DNA of 64,000 nt from Tamarix chinensis (GCA_030549775.1 CM060175.1:68315745-68379744); one strand, 5' to 3'; counted from the first letter of the stretch, positions 47,227-58,956 are shown. Notes: generated by a model from the letters alone, not told the origin. Numbers and translations are program-made.

Positions 47227-49043
47227 ATGCCTACTAAGGCTAGTAATACTGACTCTATGCCGAATTCTTCTCAAAGAGCTTCGAGAGGAAAGAAGGATCT
47301 AATATGGGGTTATTGTAGGGATATTGAAGATGCTAATAAGAGAAAAATGTTATAATGTTTATATTGTTCTAAAATTCTTCATAAGGGTGGAATTTAGTGT
47401 GTTAAACTAAATTTAGCCAGCATTAAAGGTTAAGTAGAGATGTGTAAAAAGTTTATCTTGAAGTTGGTTTTGAGATGGCTCAACAAAAATAGAAAGACAC
47501 AAGAGCTCTCATACGAGTATAACCCATCTTTTTCTATAGAATTTCTTTTACACTAATTAATTGAATAACCATCATTGATACCTTTGCCTAGGGTAATAAG
47601 AATATATCGGGAGCTAAGTCAAGGGTGTAAGATAAGGGAAAACATCATAATTTAGGGCATCATTTCATGCTAAGAACAACTATTGGTGCACAACCAATAC
47701 TCAAAAGTGTATTATAAAGCAAATATGTTATTGAGAAAGTTGATTTTATCATTTCTAAATGGATGATTAATTCATATATCCCATTTAATATTGCAAATTA
47801 TGTTTGTTAAATACATGTTATTGATGGTATAGTTCTAATTGGTGCTAGTTATAAGGGTCTAATTTCTCATGCTCTTCATGTTTACTTGTTAATGAACAAT
47901 GTTGAAGAGATGAAGAATCATGTTAAGACCTTTCATTTTTTATGGAAGGAAATAGGTTGTACTATTATGGCAGACGGATGGACGGACCAACATATTCAAA
48001 ATTTGATTAACTTCTTATTTTGTTATCCAAAGGGTATTGTGTTTTTGAAATTTGATGATGATTCTAAAGCTTCCAAAACTGTTAAACTGTTGCATAAGTT
48101 ATTTAGGGATATTTTTCTCTATTTTGATGCTGAAAATGTTATGCATATGGTAAACAACAATGCTGTAAATTATGTTGATGATAGAAGGTTGTCGGAATAT
48201 GAGTTTAAGTCACTTTTTTGTCTCATTATGTTGCATATTGTGTTAATTTGATGTTGAAAGATATGGGTAAGATAGATGAAGTCAAAGATGTTTTAAAACA
48301 TGCCTCTAAAATAACTAAGTGCATTTATAACCATTGCTATGCATTGCATTTTATGAGAAGTTCATAGAGATCACTTGTCCTGATCTTACTCGGTTTGCTA
48401 CTAATTCTATTGTTTTGCAAAGTATTTTGACACATAAGAATGCTCTTAGGACAATGGTTGTATCTAGAGAGTGGACTTTTATGCTTATGCTAAAGATAGG
48501 GAGGGTAAGAAGTTTGTGGATAATGTGTTGGATACCATGTTTTGGAAGGAGTGTGCTATAATTGTGCAACCTATAAAACCTCTTGTACATGCTTTATGAT
48601 TGGTGAATAGTAAAGAGAAACCATGTATGCGTTATTTGTAGTAGAAATTTCATAAGGTTAGAGATGATATGGTTTCTAGATTTTAAAGGAGAAAGAAAAG
48701 GGTGAACCATTATCTTTAGATTATTTCTTCTAGTTAGAATAATCAAATCTCAAGGAACTTATTTGCATCTAGTTATTGGTTTAATCCTTATTTTTTGTAC
48801 TCATCTAAAATTTGATGTAGGAGCATCCATTGAACATAATGATTGTCATGTTCATACTAATCCTCAAGGTAAGGAAGATGATTTAGCTTTCTTAATGTTA
48901 GAGCCCATCATGTTAAATATTCTTGATAATTCTTATATGCTTGACATTGAAAAACATTCAAGTTATTCTTATAGGTATGTCACATATTTGCAAGAAGAAG
49001 ATGTTCATACACATTGGTGGGTACAAGTATTCCAAATCATGTA
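47227..49043 (+). pseudogene. hAT-family transposase remnant (BED finger and DUF659)
   Basis: From ATG 47227 (MPTKASNTDSMPNSSQRA) the reading gives a BED-type zinc finger: WGYCRDI, CLYCSKILHKGG and a degenerate K.NLA...G tail, broken by stops at about 47353 and 47397. The DUF659 domain follows at 47880-48180 (GCTIMADGWTDQHIQNLINF, FYFDAENVMHMVNNNAVNYV). After a frameshift near 48215, LMLKDMGKIDEVKDVLKHAS and TRFATNSIVLQSILTHKN continue the ribonuclease H-like fold. No C-terminal hAT dimerisation domain is seen. In hAT elements this protein binds the ends and cuts out the element. No terminal repeats or 8-bp duplication could be assigned. Confidence 0.8.
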
Positions 49044-49352
49044 ATACTATGACATACATGGGATGATACATTATAAAATGAAGATAAGTGATGATGTTCA
49101 TTATTTTTATAAAATTTTTGTAAACCCTAACCCTAAGTATATTTTATGTAAGTTAGGGTATTGCTATAATTTTATGTATGTATCTTAGTCAATTCTATAG
49201 CTTTGTAATATTAATCCTTAGTATCATTTAACCAATGATATTATACTTTGGATTAAGGTTAATATGGGATTAATTCAACCATAATTAATGGGATGGATTA
49301 AGTAGGAATAATCGGCTAGATAGGTTAGCTCACCACCGACTCTTCCTTCTCC

Positions 49353-49362
49353 TATATATATA
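49353..49362 (+). promoter_or_regulatory. TATA box of the third gypsy LTR
   Basis: TATATATATA follows a C/T-rich patch about 1.1 kb before the PBS; without the MITE the distance would be about 0.33 kb. Confidence 0.5.
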
Positions 49363-49497
49363 CCTTTGTGCGCAGCTTGTATGGCAGATTTGAATGAGAA
49401 TTTTTTTTTTATCAAACTTTGAGCAAAGTTAGCTAAAGTCTAGTCCTTCCTTTTGGGTCGATATTGAGCAAGGAAAATCTGGGATTAAGCCTTCCTC

Positions 49498-50242
49498 TAG
49501 GGCTATGTAGAAAAACTGAGATCCAAAAAACTGATCCGATATCCAAAAAAACCGATCCGAAATTTTGGATATCCGATCCGATTTTTGAAAAGCGGAGCGG
49601 ATATCCGATCCGATTTTTTAGTGGATAATCCGATCCGTAAAAAATATCCGGTTTTAAGAATAAGTGAGTTATATTTAGGCATAATTTAATTTATAATCTG
49701 ATTTTTTTCTTTCAATCTTCAAGTTTGGATTATTTTTTTTTACTATAGTACATGAGTCCAAATATAATTTACTAAATTAAAGTCTAAAATAAATATCCAC
49801 ACTCTACAAATAGTCAAATAGGTCACGACCTACACACACGCAAGCACCAAAACAAAAAAAAACTCCTAAATTTTTTGAACCTCTTAACTTAGGTCGTTCC
49901 ACAGTTCTAGAGCGTCATTGTTCACAAATCTTGATCGCTAATTTTTTGTTTGGATATGATTAATCATGTATTTTATCTTTTTGTATGCAAGTTGAATAAT
50001 TAAATAAGTGTTTATGCTGAATTTTTTTTAGTTATAGATTATATATGTAAATTTAATAATCGGATATTTTGTTTTTCAAATATCCGATATATCCGATATC
50101 CGATTGGATATCCGATCCAATATTTCAGATATCCGGTGTATTCGGATACGGATTCGGATATGGGACATCGAATATCCGGTCGGATCGGATATCCGAAAAA
50201 AAATATCCGGTCGGATACGGATATCCGACAATGCACACCCCC
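49498..50242 (-). mobile_element. hAT-type MITE rich in GGATATCCG palindromes, copy 1
   Basis: The ends are TAGGGCTATGTAG at left and, on the other strand, AGGGGGTGTGCATTGTCGG at right. These match the ends of copy 2 (55178-55975) in inverted order. Both flanks are packed with TCGGATATCCG and GGATCGG words over about 150-200 bp, and the middle is AT-rich with the shared segment TTCACAAATCTTGATCGCTAA. No transposase is encoded; the frames over the palindromes (repeating Ser-Asp-Ile / Tyr-Pro) are artefacts. The target duplication is unclear. Confidence 0.7.
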
Positions 50243-50434
50243 TCAACCTATCTTCAATCTCGACATATTTGAAGGCCAAATGAATCTATCGAGTATCTTC
50301 AACTTGTGTCATCAATTTCTTCACCTATAATCCATCAATTTACTTTGTTTATTTTGCATTATATCATGGGTGAAATATTCTCATACAAATTTTGATCCAA
50401 CCTTCCGTTACTTTGATAAAAACCACATCATTTT

Positions 50435-50446
50435 TGGTATCAAAGC
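50435..50446 (+). other. primer binding site of the third gypsy element
   Basis: TGGTATCAAAGC matches the initiator-Met PBS TGGTATCAGAGC except for one A. Confidence 0.7.
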
Positions 50447-51393
50447 TTCATTTGTTCAAAGCTGATACAAACCAGTGACCTGCGAACCTAAAATTGTGTG
50501 TGTGTTCTTGCACTAAGGACTCCACGGATACTCCACCATTTCTTTGAATTATTGATTATTGATGAACTTCTTTGATTGTTCTTGCTCCAATTTATTGCAA
50601 GATTGCAACGATCTTGTTGCAATTTCCCCAACTTTCCATATAAAATACTGACAGCATTTACCTTCTAGCAGTGCACGGTTTGGTTCGTTTGTTTGCCACA
50701 AACTTTTTTGCCTCTACAACAATTGATTCCTATTTTATTCTACTCTCCATTGGTGCGTGATCAAGTGTGTAGCAGTCCCTTTCCAGTTCCCTTCGTGAAT
50801 CAAGCAAGGAAAGCATCAAAGTGTTCGAAATCCCTGGACAACTCTCAATCGCCTGAAGCAGACCTGGAACTTGCAGACCTTGTATTGGACTCATTTCTCA
50901 TCAATTTCTCTTAAGAAATCAGTCCATAATATACCTTTGGATCTCCTCTACATCTTCTATGAAGACTTCAACATGAATATCCCACTGGAAGACAAGCTTT
51001 TGTTGAAGACACAGAAGCATGTTCTATGATTTTATGTGAATGAATTTTAGTAACCTTTCATTGTTTGTGTGTACCTACGTGCAGTGCCTATTGTTGGGGC
51101 TAAAAGATCTCCTTTGTGCCTAGATAAAGACTGCAGGTAGTGTTTAACATTTGTGTTAGAATTAGCAATTGGTTTGTGCTTTATTTGGTTGTAGGAAAAA
51201 TAAATCCAGCACCTACACTTTGTGGAACCTATTGTGTGCAACAAGTAGGGTTGTGTGTCAACCTTCACCATGGCTAGTGAAGAGGTGTGTCCCCTGGTAG
51301 ATTCCATCAAAATCCTCACCACACGCATGAATTCCCAATTACAAACTTAAAACACACTGCAACCAAGAGAAGTGTAAACCATGACAAGCTTGA

Positions 51394-51885
51394 ATGGAAA
51401 CCACACATGATAGTGTGGAAGGGAGAATGAAGCCTATGTACCATGCCAAGAGTGGACATGGACATTTCAATTTGTCTCATCATGAATATGGAGAAGAAGA
51501 AACAAATTCTTTTGACTCAAGAAACCAAAGAAGAGCACCTACATTCCATGTAAGAAATGCACACCATGAAGATCAAGGTATTCAACTTAACCTTCCTGAA
51601 TTTTATGGTGATTTGAATGTGGAATAATTTTTTGAATGGTTGCATGAGATTGAAGCTATTTTTGAGTTTAGAGAATATTATGATGATAGAAAGTGCAAAT
51701 TAGCTACTCTAAAGTTCAAAAAGTTTCCTCGAATTTGGTATGATAACTTAAAACGAACTAGAGAAAGACAAGAGAAGTCTAAAATAAAATCTTGGGAAAA
51801 ACTTAAAAAGCACTTAAAAAAGAAATTTGTGTCTAGAGAGTATGAACAAGATATGGTACAAAAGAAACACAGAAGGAACAAAAAC
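51394..51885 (+). pseudogene. gag: gag fragment of the third gypsy element
   Basis: One frame with a single in-frame TAA (51625-51627) reads IQLNLPEFYGDLNVE, then FFEWLHEIEAIFEF, KLATLKFKKFPRIWYDNL, SWEKLKKHLKKKFVSREYEQ. This is the retrotransposon gag domain of Ty3/gypsy elements. It is cut at about 51885 by the minus-strand long LTR, so zinc knuckle and pol are missing. Upstream, 50447-51393 is the untranslated leader with broken frames. Confidence 0.82.
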
Positions 51886-51907
51886 ACATAGGGAATAAAG
51901 CTCCTGA

Positions 51908-52184
51908 CCACTATTATAGTCGGTGGAACGGAAAAACACAGGGCATAAAGCTCCTGACCACTATTATTTGCGGGTGGACTAGTTTGGCCCCTTCTCGCAT
52001 AGTATTCCACTGTAAGTACTTAGTATTTTTCCCATGTCTTAGTACATATATGTTCAGTTTTTTTAGCACGAAATCCCCCACTATTATAGCCAGTGGACCG
52101 GAAACGCACCAGTACAAAGCTTGACCACTATTATTACCGATGGACCGGTTACACATAGGACATCATGCCCTAACCATTATTATT
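51908..52184 (-). repeat. AATAATAGTGG motif cluster, minus strand
   Basis: Complement copies (CCACTATTAT-type) start at 51908, 51958, 52078, 52125 and 52174. Spacings are about 50, 120, 47 and 49, the same rhythm as at 24327-24656. Confidence 0.8.
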
Positions 52185-52589
52185 CGCCGGTGAACCGGTC
52201 TGGGCTCGGCTCAACAATATTTCACTTTACACGATTAATATCTTAAGTATCTTATTCAAAAGTTTTAACCCTAGACATGCATGAATCACTCTCCCCGCAC
52301 CTATCTTCCAACAGACTCTTTCCACATCATTATCATCATGTACTTCCCAACTTTCCCCAACATCCTTCTCTCCATATTCTATTAAGTATATGGTCAAAGC
52401 CCACTACTTTACACTACCAAGTTCACTCCACATCTCATTCTAGGATTTTATCTTGAAACCTTAATTTAGGCCTTAGCGGCCCATCTTACTCCACCTCACA
52501 CAACCCAAATTATTTTAACACTCCACACACCACAACTCATAAATACCATCCTCATATTTACACTTTGATCACCAAATACACATGATACC

Positions 52590-53230
52590 ATAAAAACCCT
52601 AAGCAGCCACACCAAACCCTAATTATCCACACAAACCCTAGCTCGGTCTCCTACATACCCTTATATTGCTCCACGTACTATTTTTCATCCAAAGTGTTCA
52701 AACAGCCAAACAACACTTACAATACCTTCCTCACACCCCAAATCAACTTTTCATACGTAAACTTTACTCTTGTGCAGATGCTAACCTCCCCATGCAAACC
52801 TTCAAACTTTTTCATGCAAACCTTAAAACCCCACGTGAAACCCTAAATTCAACCATACAAACCCTAGATCCATCTGTACAAAACCCTAGATTAGATCCTC
52901 CCATGTAACACCATAAAATCTGCCTTACAAAACCCTAAGTCCATCCATAAAAAACCCTAAATTCTTTCATGCAAAACCCAAGATTCCTTCACATAAAACC
53001 CTTAATTCAATCCACATAAAACCCAAGGTTTTTCCATACAAAACCCTAAATTCAATCCCTACAAACCATAGATTAGAGTCTCCTATGTTACACTATAGAT
53101 TGGATTCTCCCTTGTTACACCATAGATTAAATTCTTCCATACAGAACTATAGATTAGATTCTCCCACATAAAATCATAAATTAGATTATCCCATGCAAAA
53201 CCATAAATTAGATTCTCCCACATGAAACCC
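52590..53230 (-). repeat. degenerate AAACCCTA-rich repeat zone
   Basis: AAACCCTA or AAAACCCTA recurs about twenty times, mostly 15-25 bp apart, with linkers such as CCATACA, CCATGCA and TTCACAT. It resembles plant telomere sequence (CCCTAAA) but is not a head-to-tail telomere array. Later units drift to ACCATAGATTAGATTCTCCC. Confidence 0.75.
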
Positions 53231-53829
53231 TAAATTTCCCATTTTATTCCTCCTCTCATGGATCATTAAAATACTTAGGTCAACTCATTTCCCCTTTTGT
53301 CAACTTACTTCCCATTTTCCATTTTCAACCTTTTCCCACACAATACCACTTCAACATCCTCACATGCATGTATTATAGGGTCACAATCACTTAACATCAC
53401 ATTTCATAATATTTCATCACATACACATAATACACATGCCATATAATAACAAAGAAGCATAATTCAACTCCACATCATACCACATACGAAATAATTATAA
53501 TGATAAATATATGATGCATAACATACAAAGCATATAATGCACATCAACACATAATGGGCCTTAGTAACACCCTTACCTAAAACGACACCGGTCTTGGAGC
53601 ATGCTCCTACGCCTCCTTAGGGCTTTGACTGGTCTCACCTATATGAGGGAAGGACTAAAATTAGATTCCCTCTTACCAAAAATACTATTAAATATTAACT
53701 TATTCTAAGACTAGGCTTTTAATAAAATAATAACATATTAATAAAAATGGCATTAACTAATTACTAACTTGCTAAAGATATAAGAGATATTAGTAATATT
53801 ATAAAAGTTGATAACATAAGGTCGAAGAC

Positions 53830-54180
53830 TTTGCCCTAATAATAATAATAGTGATATTAAAATAATAATAGTAAAGATACTAAAAATAATAATGATGATA
53901 ATATTAATAAGAATAAGAATAATAATAGTAACAATAATAATAAAAAGGGCATTACTCAAAAACATAGTGAAATAAGGACTTCGGTCCCTTTACCAAAATA
54001 ATAATAATAATAAAATTAGTAAATAAATAAAAAATTTAGTAATAATAATAATAATGAAATAGTAATAATGATAATGATAAAAACCATAATAATATTGCAA
54101 AAATGATAATAATCATAATGGTCATAGTAATAATGATAATAATCAATGATAAAATGAAGTAGGGTTTTGACCCTAAATTA

Positions 54181-54224
<44 letters not shown>

Positions 54225-54377
54225 TAATAATAATAATAACACTAATAAGAATAATAAATGCTAATGGTAAAAAATATTAATAATAATAAGACTTGATATT
54301 TATAATACCACTACTACAATTCAAAATAGGCACAATAGGGTTTCAGCCTTATATAGAATAATAATACCAACAATGAA

Positions 54378-54425
<48 letters not shown>

Positions 54426-54560
54426 TGAAATAAAAATATAATAGGGCTTTGGCCCTCAATAGAAATAATAATAAAAACATTAATAACAATAATAATAATA
54501 ACAACAACAACAACAACAATAATAACAATAATAATAGAAATAATAATAATAATATATTTT
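53830..54560. repeat. AAT trinucleotide microsatellites
   Basis: Long AAT runs (for example 54182-54224 and 54378-54424) alternate with short conserved LTR words such as GGGTTTTGACCC and GGGCTTTGGCCC. Minus-strand frames here are poly-Ile/Leu artefacts. Confidence 0.9.
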
Positions 54561-55177
54561 GAATAAATGAAATAAAATAGGTTAAGGCTTGTAAACATAG
54601 GTTAAAAGGGTTGAGAGGGTCTAGGGTTCAACCTTAGGCTGGTGGTGACAGGCGGCGCTGGCAGTGGTGCACGGCGGCGTCGATGGTGACCAGAAAAAGA
54701 GAAGAAAAGGAAAAAGTTGAATGTTGGGAAAAGTATAGGGAGAATGAAGGTGGGAGTTTGGGTGTTTAGAGTTGCCCAGAATGAGAGAAACAAAATAAGG
54801 GTGGTGGCGCAGCCAAAGGAGGCGGTACACGGCGGCGGCGGTGGTGGTCGAATGGGGAAGAAGAAAGGAAAGAGAGGAGGAGAGGGAGGAAGAGGAAAAG
54901 AAAGGTAGGGGAAGGTAGAGTGGGGTCTGCAGAATAGAATGGGAGGTGAAAGGAGCGGCGTAAGTGGTGGCTAATGGTGGTTCGAAGGGTGGCGGAGATG
55001 GAAGGAAGGGTTGATTGGGAAGCAAACTTTACATAGCTGGGTTGGCTTGTGCAGGAAGAATCAAGGGGGATGGGTGGTTTGGTTAGTTAGAGGGCGGTGT
55101 AGGGAGTACTCGGGTGGCCAGAAAGGGCAGCGGTGTTGGCCGGAGGCGGCAGAAATGGCGTCTAAAAGGGTGGCGGC

Positions 55178-55975
55178 TAGGGGTGTGCATTGTCGGATAT
55201 CCGTATCCGACCGGATATTTTTTTCGGATATCCGATCCGACCGGATATTCGATATCCCATATCCGAATCCGTATCCGAATATACCGGATATCCGAAACAT
55301 TGGATATCCAAAATGTCAGATCGGATATCCGATCGGATATCTGATATATCGGATTATTGAAAAAAAATATCCGATTATTAAATTTACATATATAATCTAT
55401 AACTAAAAAAAATTTCAGCATAAACGCTTGTTTAATTATTCAGCTTGCATACAAAAAGATAAAATACATGATTAATCATATCAAAAAAAAATTAGCGATC
55501 AAGATTTGTGAACAATGGCACTCTAGAACTGTGGAACGACCTAAGTTAAGAGGTTCAAAAAATTTAGGAGTTTTTTTTTTCTGGTTTGGGTGCTTGTGTG
55601 TGTGTATGTCGTGACCTATTTGACTATTTGTAGAGTGTGGATGTTTATTTTAGACTTTATTTTAGTAAATTATATTTGGACTCATGTACTATAGTAAAAA
55701 AATGATCCAAACTTGAAGATTGAAAGAAAAAAATCAGATTATAAATTAAATTATGCCTAAATATAACTCACTTATTATTAAAACCGGATATTTTTTATGG
55801 ATCGGATTATCCACTAAAAAGTTAGATCGGATATCCGCTCCGCTCAAACTTATATTTGACCGGATCGGATATCCGCTCCGCTTTTCAAAAACCGGATCGG
55901 ATATCCAAAATTTTGGATCGGTTTTTTCGGATACCGGATCGGTTTTTTGGATTCTGGTTTTTCTGCACAGCCCTA
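55178..55975 (+). mobile_element. hAT-type MITE rich in GGATATCCG palindromes, copy 2
   Basis: The ends TAGGGGTGTGCA (55178) and TGCACAGCCCTA (55975) form a 12-bp inverted repeat with one mismatch. GTGGCGGC (55170-55177) and GCGGCGGT (55976-55983) flank it and match at 6 of 8 positions, consistent with a hAT 8-bp duplication with two C/T changes. Subterminal blocks are TCGGATATCCG-rich and the core is AT-rich. It is in the opposite orientation to copy 1 and encodes nothing recognisable. Confidence 0.78.
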
Positions 55976-56041
55976 GCGGCGGTGGCGGCAAGGTCAAAAA
56001 ATTTTGGGAAAGAATCAAAAGCTCTACCATTGCTGATTATA

Positions 56042-56053
56042 GGGGTATATATA
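56042..56053 (-). promoter_or_regulatory. TATA box of the minus-strand long LTR
   Basis: TATATATACCCC on the minus strand lies at the same relative place as in the other minus-strand copies. Confidence 0.5.
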
Positions 56054-57094
56054 GAGAAAAGAAGAGAGGGTAGGGTTCTTTGGGTCGGCTAGGGGGTAAG
56101 GCAGGTAGGGTTTTGGTCGTCAGCAGCGATGGTTGCCGGCAAAATTTAAGAGCAACGTGGCAGGGTATGGCTGGTTGGGAGAAGAGGAAACGCGCGAGAA
56201 TAGGGGATATTAGGTTGGGTGGAAAGGTTGACAGTTTAGAGAGAGATGATAGAGGGAGAATGGCCGGTCAAACAACGAGGTTGGCGGCGAAAAACTAGGG
56301 AGTTGGACGGCGGTACAGGTCGACGGAGCTGTAGGTGCGATCGGTGGGGGAGAAGAAGGAGGAGGAAGAAAGGGGACGCGTGGACCAGCAATTCGGCGGA
56401 GAAAAGAGAGAAAGAAAGGAGAGGGAGACCGGCCGGGCGACGACTAATTTTTTTTTATAAAGAAAACGATGTGTTTTGAGGGAAAAAGAAGCGAGGTGCG
56501 GCGTGGAGCTCTAGGCTGCCAAAGGAAGAAGGAAAAGAAGGATTGGGCCGCGGGAAGGCTGGCCCAATCGGGGGGAAGAGGAAAAGAAAAGGAAAATGGA
56601 AGAAAGAAAGAAAAGAAAGAAAAAGGAAAGAAAAAGGAAGAAAGAAAAGGAAAATGAAAAATGGGAAAAAGAAAAATAGGAGGGTTGGGTTAATTTAATT
56701 AATTAGGATATTTGGGATATTTAAAATTAATAATATTTAAATCCCTTTTTAGGCTAAATTAGGATTTTTAAAAGATTTTTTTTATAAATTCCATTTTAAT
56801 TAGCAAAACACCCTAAATTTCTTCAATAAAATTATTTATAAAATTCATATTAATTTGGAACTGTTTTCTCCTTCTTATTTTAAATAAAATAATTTATTTA
56901 ATTAATTTCCAAAATAAAATCATTAATTAGCTAAAATACCCAAATTTCTCCTAATTAAAATACTTATTTATTTCTTCTTAATTTTCCCTAATTAATTTCC
57001 TTTTATAAAAATAATTTATTTAATTAATATTTCTTATAAAACCTTATCTAACTAAAAATTTTTAAAATTAAAATTTTCCGGGGCATTCCAATAT

Positions 57095-57416
57095 TTTTAT
57101 CCCTTTTTCTCTTTTAGCTATGTTTGAATCCCAAAAACAGTTTTAATGTTGTAGTCATCTTTCCGTTTTAAGGAACTTCCTCTCGTATTTTGGATTATGT
57201 AATAACTCATGCGTACTTTGATTTTCATATTTATGAACCTTGGTTTATCTATTGTTATGAGTTGATGAAAATCTCTTTTCTTAGCCTTAGCACTTAGAGC
57301 TAGAATGGTATGAGTGAACATGTCTAGTACTAAGTGTGGCGATAGCATCTCCAGAATTTACGAGTTTTAAATTTAGAGGTTTTTGTTTTAAAAAAATAGT
57401 AAATTTTGGGTGTTAC
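57095..57416 (+). mobile_element. 3' end of a plus-strand long LTR
   Basis: It contains TTAGCCTTAGCACTTAGAG and CTAGTACTAAGTGTGGCG (about 57283-57342) and ends TTTTGGGTGTTACA at 57416, matching the ends at 23711 and 25318. The minus-strand LTR starting at 57085 adjoins it, as another one does at 22745. Confidence 0.7.
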
Positions 57417-57587
57417 AAAGAACTCCACTCATCATTATCAACTCCCTTGCTATATGGTCATAATGTCTCATAAATCGTCCACCATCAACAACCCTAGGGT
57501 ATGGAAAATTAGTGACAAATAAATCCATATGTTTTTTCTCTTGCATCTGCCCATGGTTGAATTTGTGGCGAGATCAATAAAACACAA
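57417..57587. other. unassigned spacer
   Basis: No recognised feature between the LTR end and the mariner-like element. Confidence 0.4.
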
Positions 57588-57589
57588 TA

Positions 57590-58956
57590 CTCCCTCTGTT
57601 CTTTTATATAAGTCATTTTATGTATATTCACGGGAATTAAGAAATCTAATTAAACTATATCTAATTAGTTACGTCGCCACTCTACTACTCAGTAATACGT
57701 GTTTAATTCAACTATCTCTCATTAATTAAACTATCTCTCAGTAATACTTAGTAATTAATTGTCCAACTTTGGTCTTCTATCCGGTACGTGTTAAATCCTT
57801 TGGTCTTCCTCTATCATTAAGTTGTTGTCCTCTGTTAAACGCAAAGGCTCTTCTAAAATAGAGTGCGGCAAAATTTTGAGATTAAGTTGAACATATAAAT
57901 TTCAAATGGAGCCAAAATTTGAGGAAAAAAAATTAAAGGAACAATTGATGCCAATATATACCATTGTTTATATCCGATAATTGTAAGCAACCTATTATCT
58001 CTGTTAATATCATGGCTTCCTGTAGAAATCTGTTTAATCTAAATGAACTTCTTGATGAGTATTTGAATTTAGAATGTGCTGGTGAGACGGAGTTTGACAT
58101 TCCAAATATAGAGCCCAGCGAAGAGGTGGTAATTAGATCACCTTCAAGTGAGACTTTAGTTATTGATATGAATGTGAATACAAATCAAGAGTTTTGGTAT
58201 CCAATATTGGATCTGAACGTGGATTATTTGCAAGATCATTTGCAAGAAGAAGAAGAGTACCACTTTGCATTTGATTTGGAATAGTTCAACAGATTTTGAA
58301 GCGGGCAAAAGATACTCTTCCTTGGTCCAGTGGAAAAGTCTTTAGCTCTTTTGTATGAATACATGGATTCAAATCACACCATCCCCAACGTATATCTTAT
58401 ATATGAAAGAAACAACCAATAAACATTTGTTATTTAATTAAAACTATAAGAATGTTTCCAATTCATAAACATTTATTTCTTAATTGCTTCAATTTTCACA
58501 ATCCACTATAATGTTTAGGTAGTTGTAGTAAATAATTTACTAATAGATTCCACTAATTAAATATGAAGTTTCATTATCGATCCACGATCACTATAATCAA
58601 GAACCTAGTAATATATTCTCATTATCCACAATAAGTTTCTTAATTAATTAGGACTTTGGTACATGGTTACTAATTACTACTACCTTTTATTTAATGTAAA
58701 CGTCGTGTTAGCTTTTGGCAAAAGAATTAAGGAAATGATCTAATTTACTAAAGTATCCCTATTAAAATATCATTGGAAATGATAATTATTATTATAAAGA
58801 GAAATAGATAAATACATAAAAGATTATGGAATAATTAATATGAAAGGAAACAATAAGAAAAATTACTGAAATTTAACTTCATAAATGTAAAATGACAACT
58901 TATTTATAACCAAAATCGAAATTGTTAAAATGCCATTTGTTCAAAACCAGAGGGAG
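57590..58956. mobile_element. mariner-like (Tc1/mariner) element, 1,367 bp, flanked by TA
   Basis: The left end CTCCCTCTGTTCTTTTATAT and the inverted right end CTCCCTCTGGTTTTGAACAA match at 23 of their first 31 positions, including CATTTTA at the inner end. TA dinucleotides at 57588-57589 and 58957-58958 flank the element, the Tc1/mariner target duplication. CTCCCTC plus TA is the typical end of plant mariner-like and Stowaway elements. It is too short for a full transposase and holds one small frame (58012-58284). Confidence 0.82.
58012..58284 (+). CDS. small acidic protein in the mariner-like element
   Basis: A 90-residue frame starts at ATG 58012 (MASCRNLFNLNELLDEYLNL). It is acidic and carries three DLN/LxLxL-like stretches (FNLNELL, ILDLNVDYL, and the end FAFDLE). 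Plant mariner-like transposases often begin with acidic, DLN-rich segments, so this may be the 5' exon of a lost transposase. A host-derived EAR-motif peptide is the other reading. No helix-turn-helix or DDD domain follows. An upstream in-frame Met at 57964 lies in AT-rich sequence and is less likely. I cannot name a function. Confidence 0.4.
   Translation: MASCRNLFNLNELLDEYLNLECAGETEFDIPNIEPSEEVVIRSPSSETLVIDMNVNTNQEFWYPILDLNVDYLQDHLQEEEEYHFAFDLE

Larger units (their letters stand above)
49060..50432 (+). mobile_element. left LTR of a third gypsy element, interrupted by a MITE
   Basis: The segment before a PBS (50435) and gag carries a TATATATATA box at 49353-49362 in a C/T-rich setting and an LTR-like leader (CTTTGTGCGCAGCTTGTATGG). 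The hAT-type MITE at 49498-50242 was inserted in it. The left limit is a guess, because no TG...target duplication is evident and the hAT remnant ends close by. Confidence 0.55.
51886..57085 (-). mobile_element. minus-strand long LTR, 3' end missing, with a MITE inside
   Basis: Read from 57085 leftward: start TGGAATGCCCCGGAAAATTTT, AT-rich zone, polypyrimidine block (56560-56690), GC-rich zone, TATA box (56042-56053), the MITE at 55178-55975, AACCCTAGACCCTCTCAACCC (about 54612-54635), long AAT microsatellites (53830-54560), a conserved segment with GGAGCATGCTCC (about 53598-53609), AAACCCTA-rich repeats (52590-53230) and ACCACTATTATT motifs (51908-52190). The final kilobase seen in the copy at 60437 is missing. 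No gag or pol is present. Frames inside are artefacts of composition or repeats. Confidence 0.7.

Noticed and set aside
50039..50330. Overlapping frames on both strands rich in Ser-Asp-Ile, Tyr-Pro and Ile-Arg repeats
   Set aside because: They are translations of GGATATCCG palindromes in the MITE; all frames stay open because the repeat lacks stops. The same applies to 55061-55421 and 55746-56092.
52590..53230. Interstitial telomere from chromosome fusion
   Set aside because: Units are spaced by linkers and recur in another LTR copy at 61640-61925, so they belong to the element.
53753..54598. Minus-strand frames of poly-Leu/Ile resembling membrane proteins
   Set aside because: Translation of AAT microsatellites.
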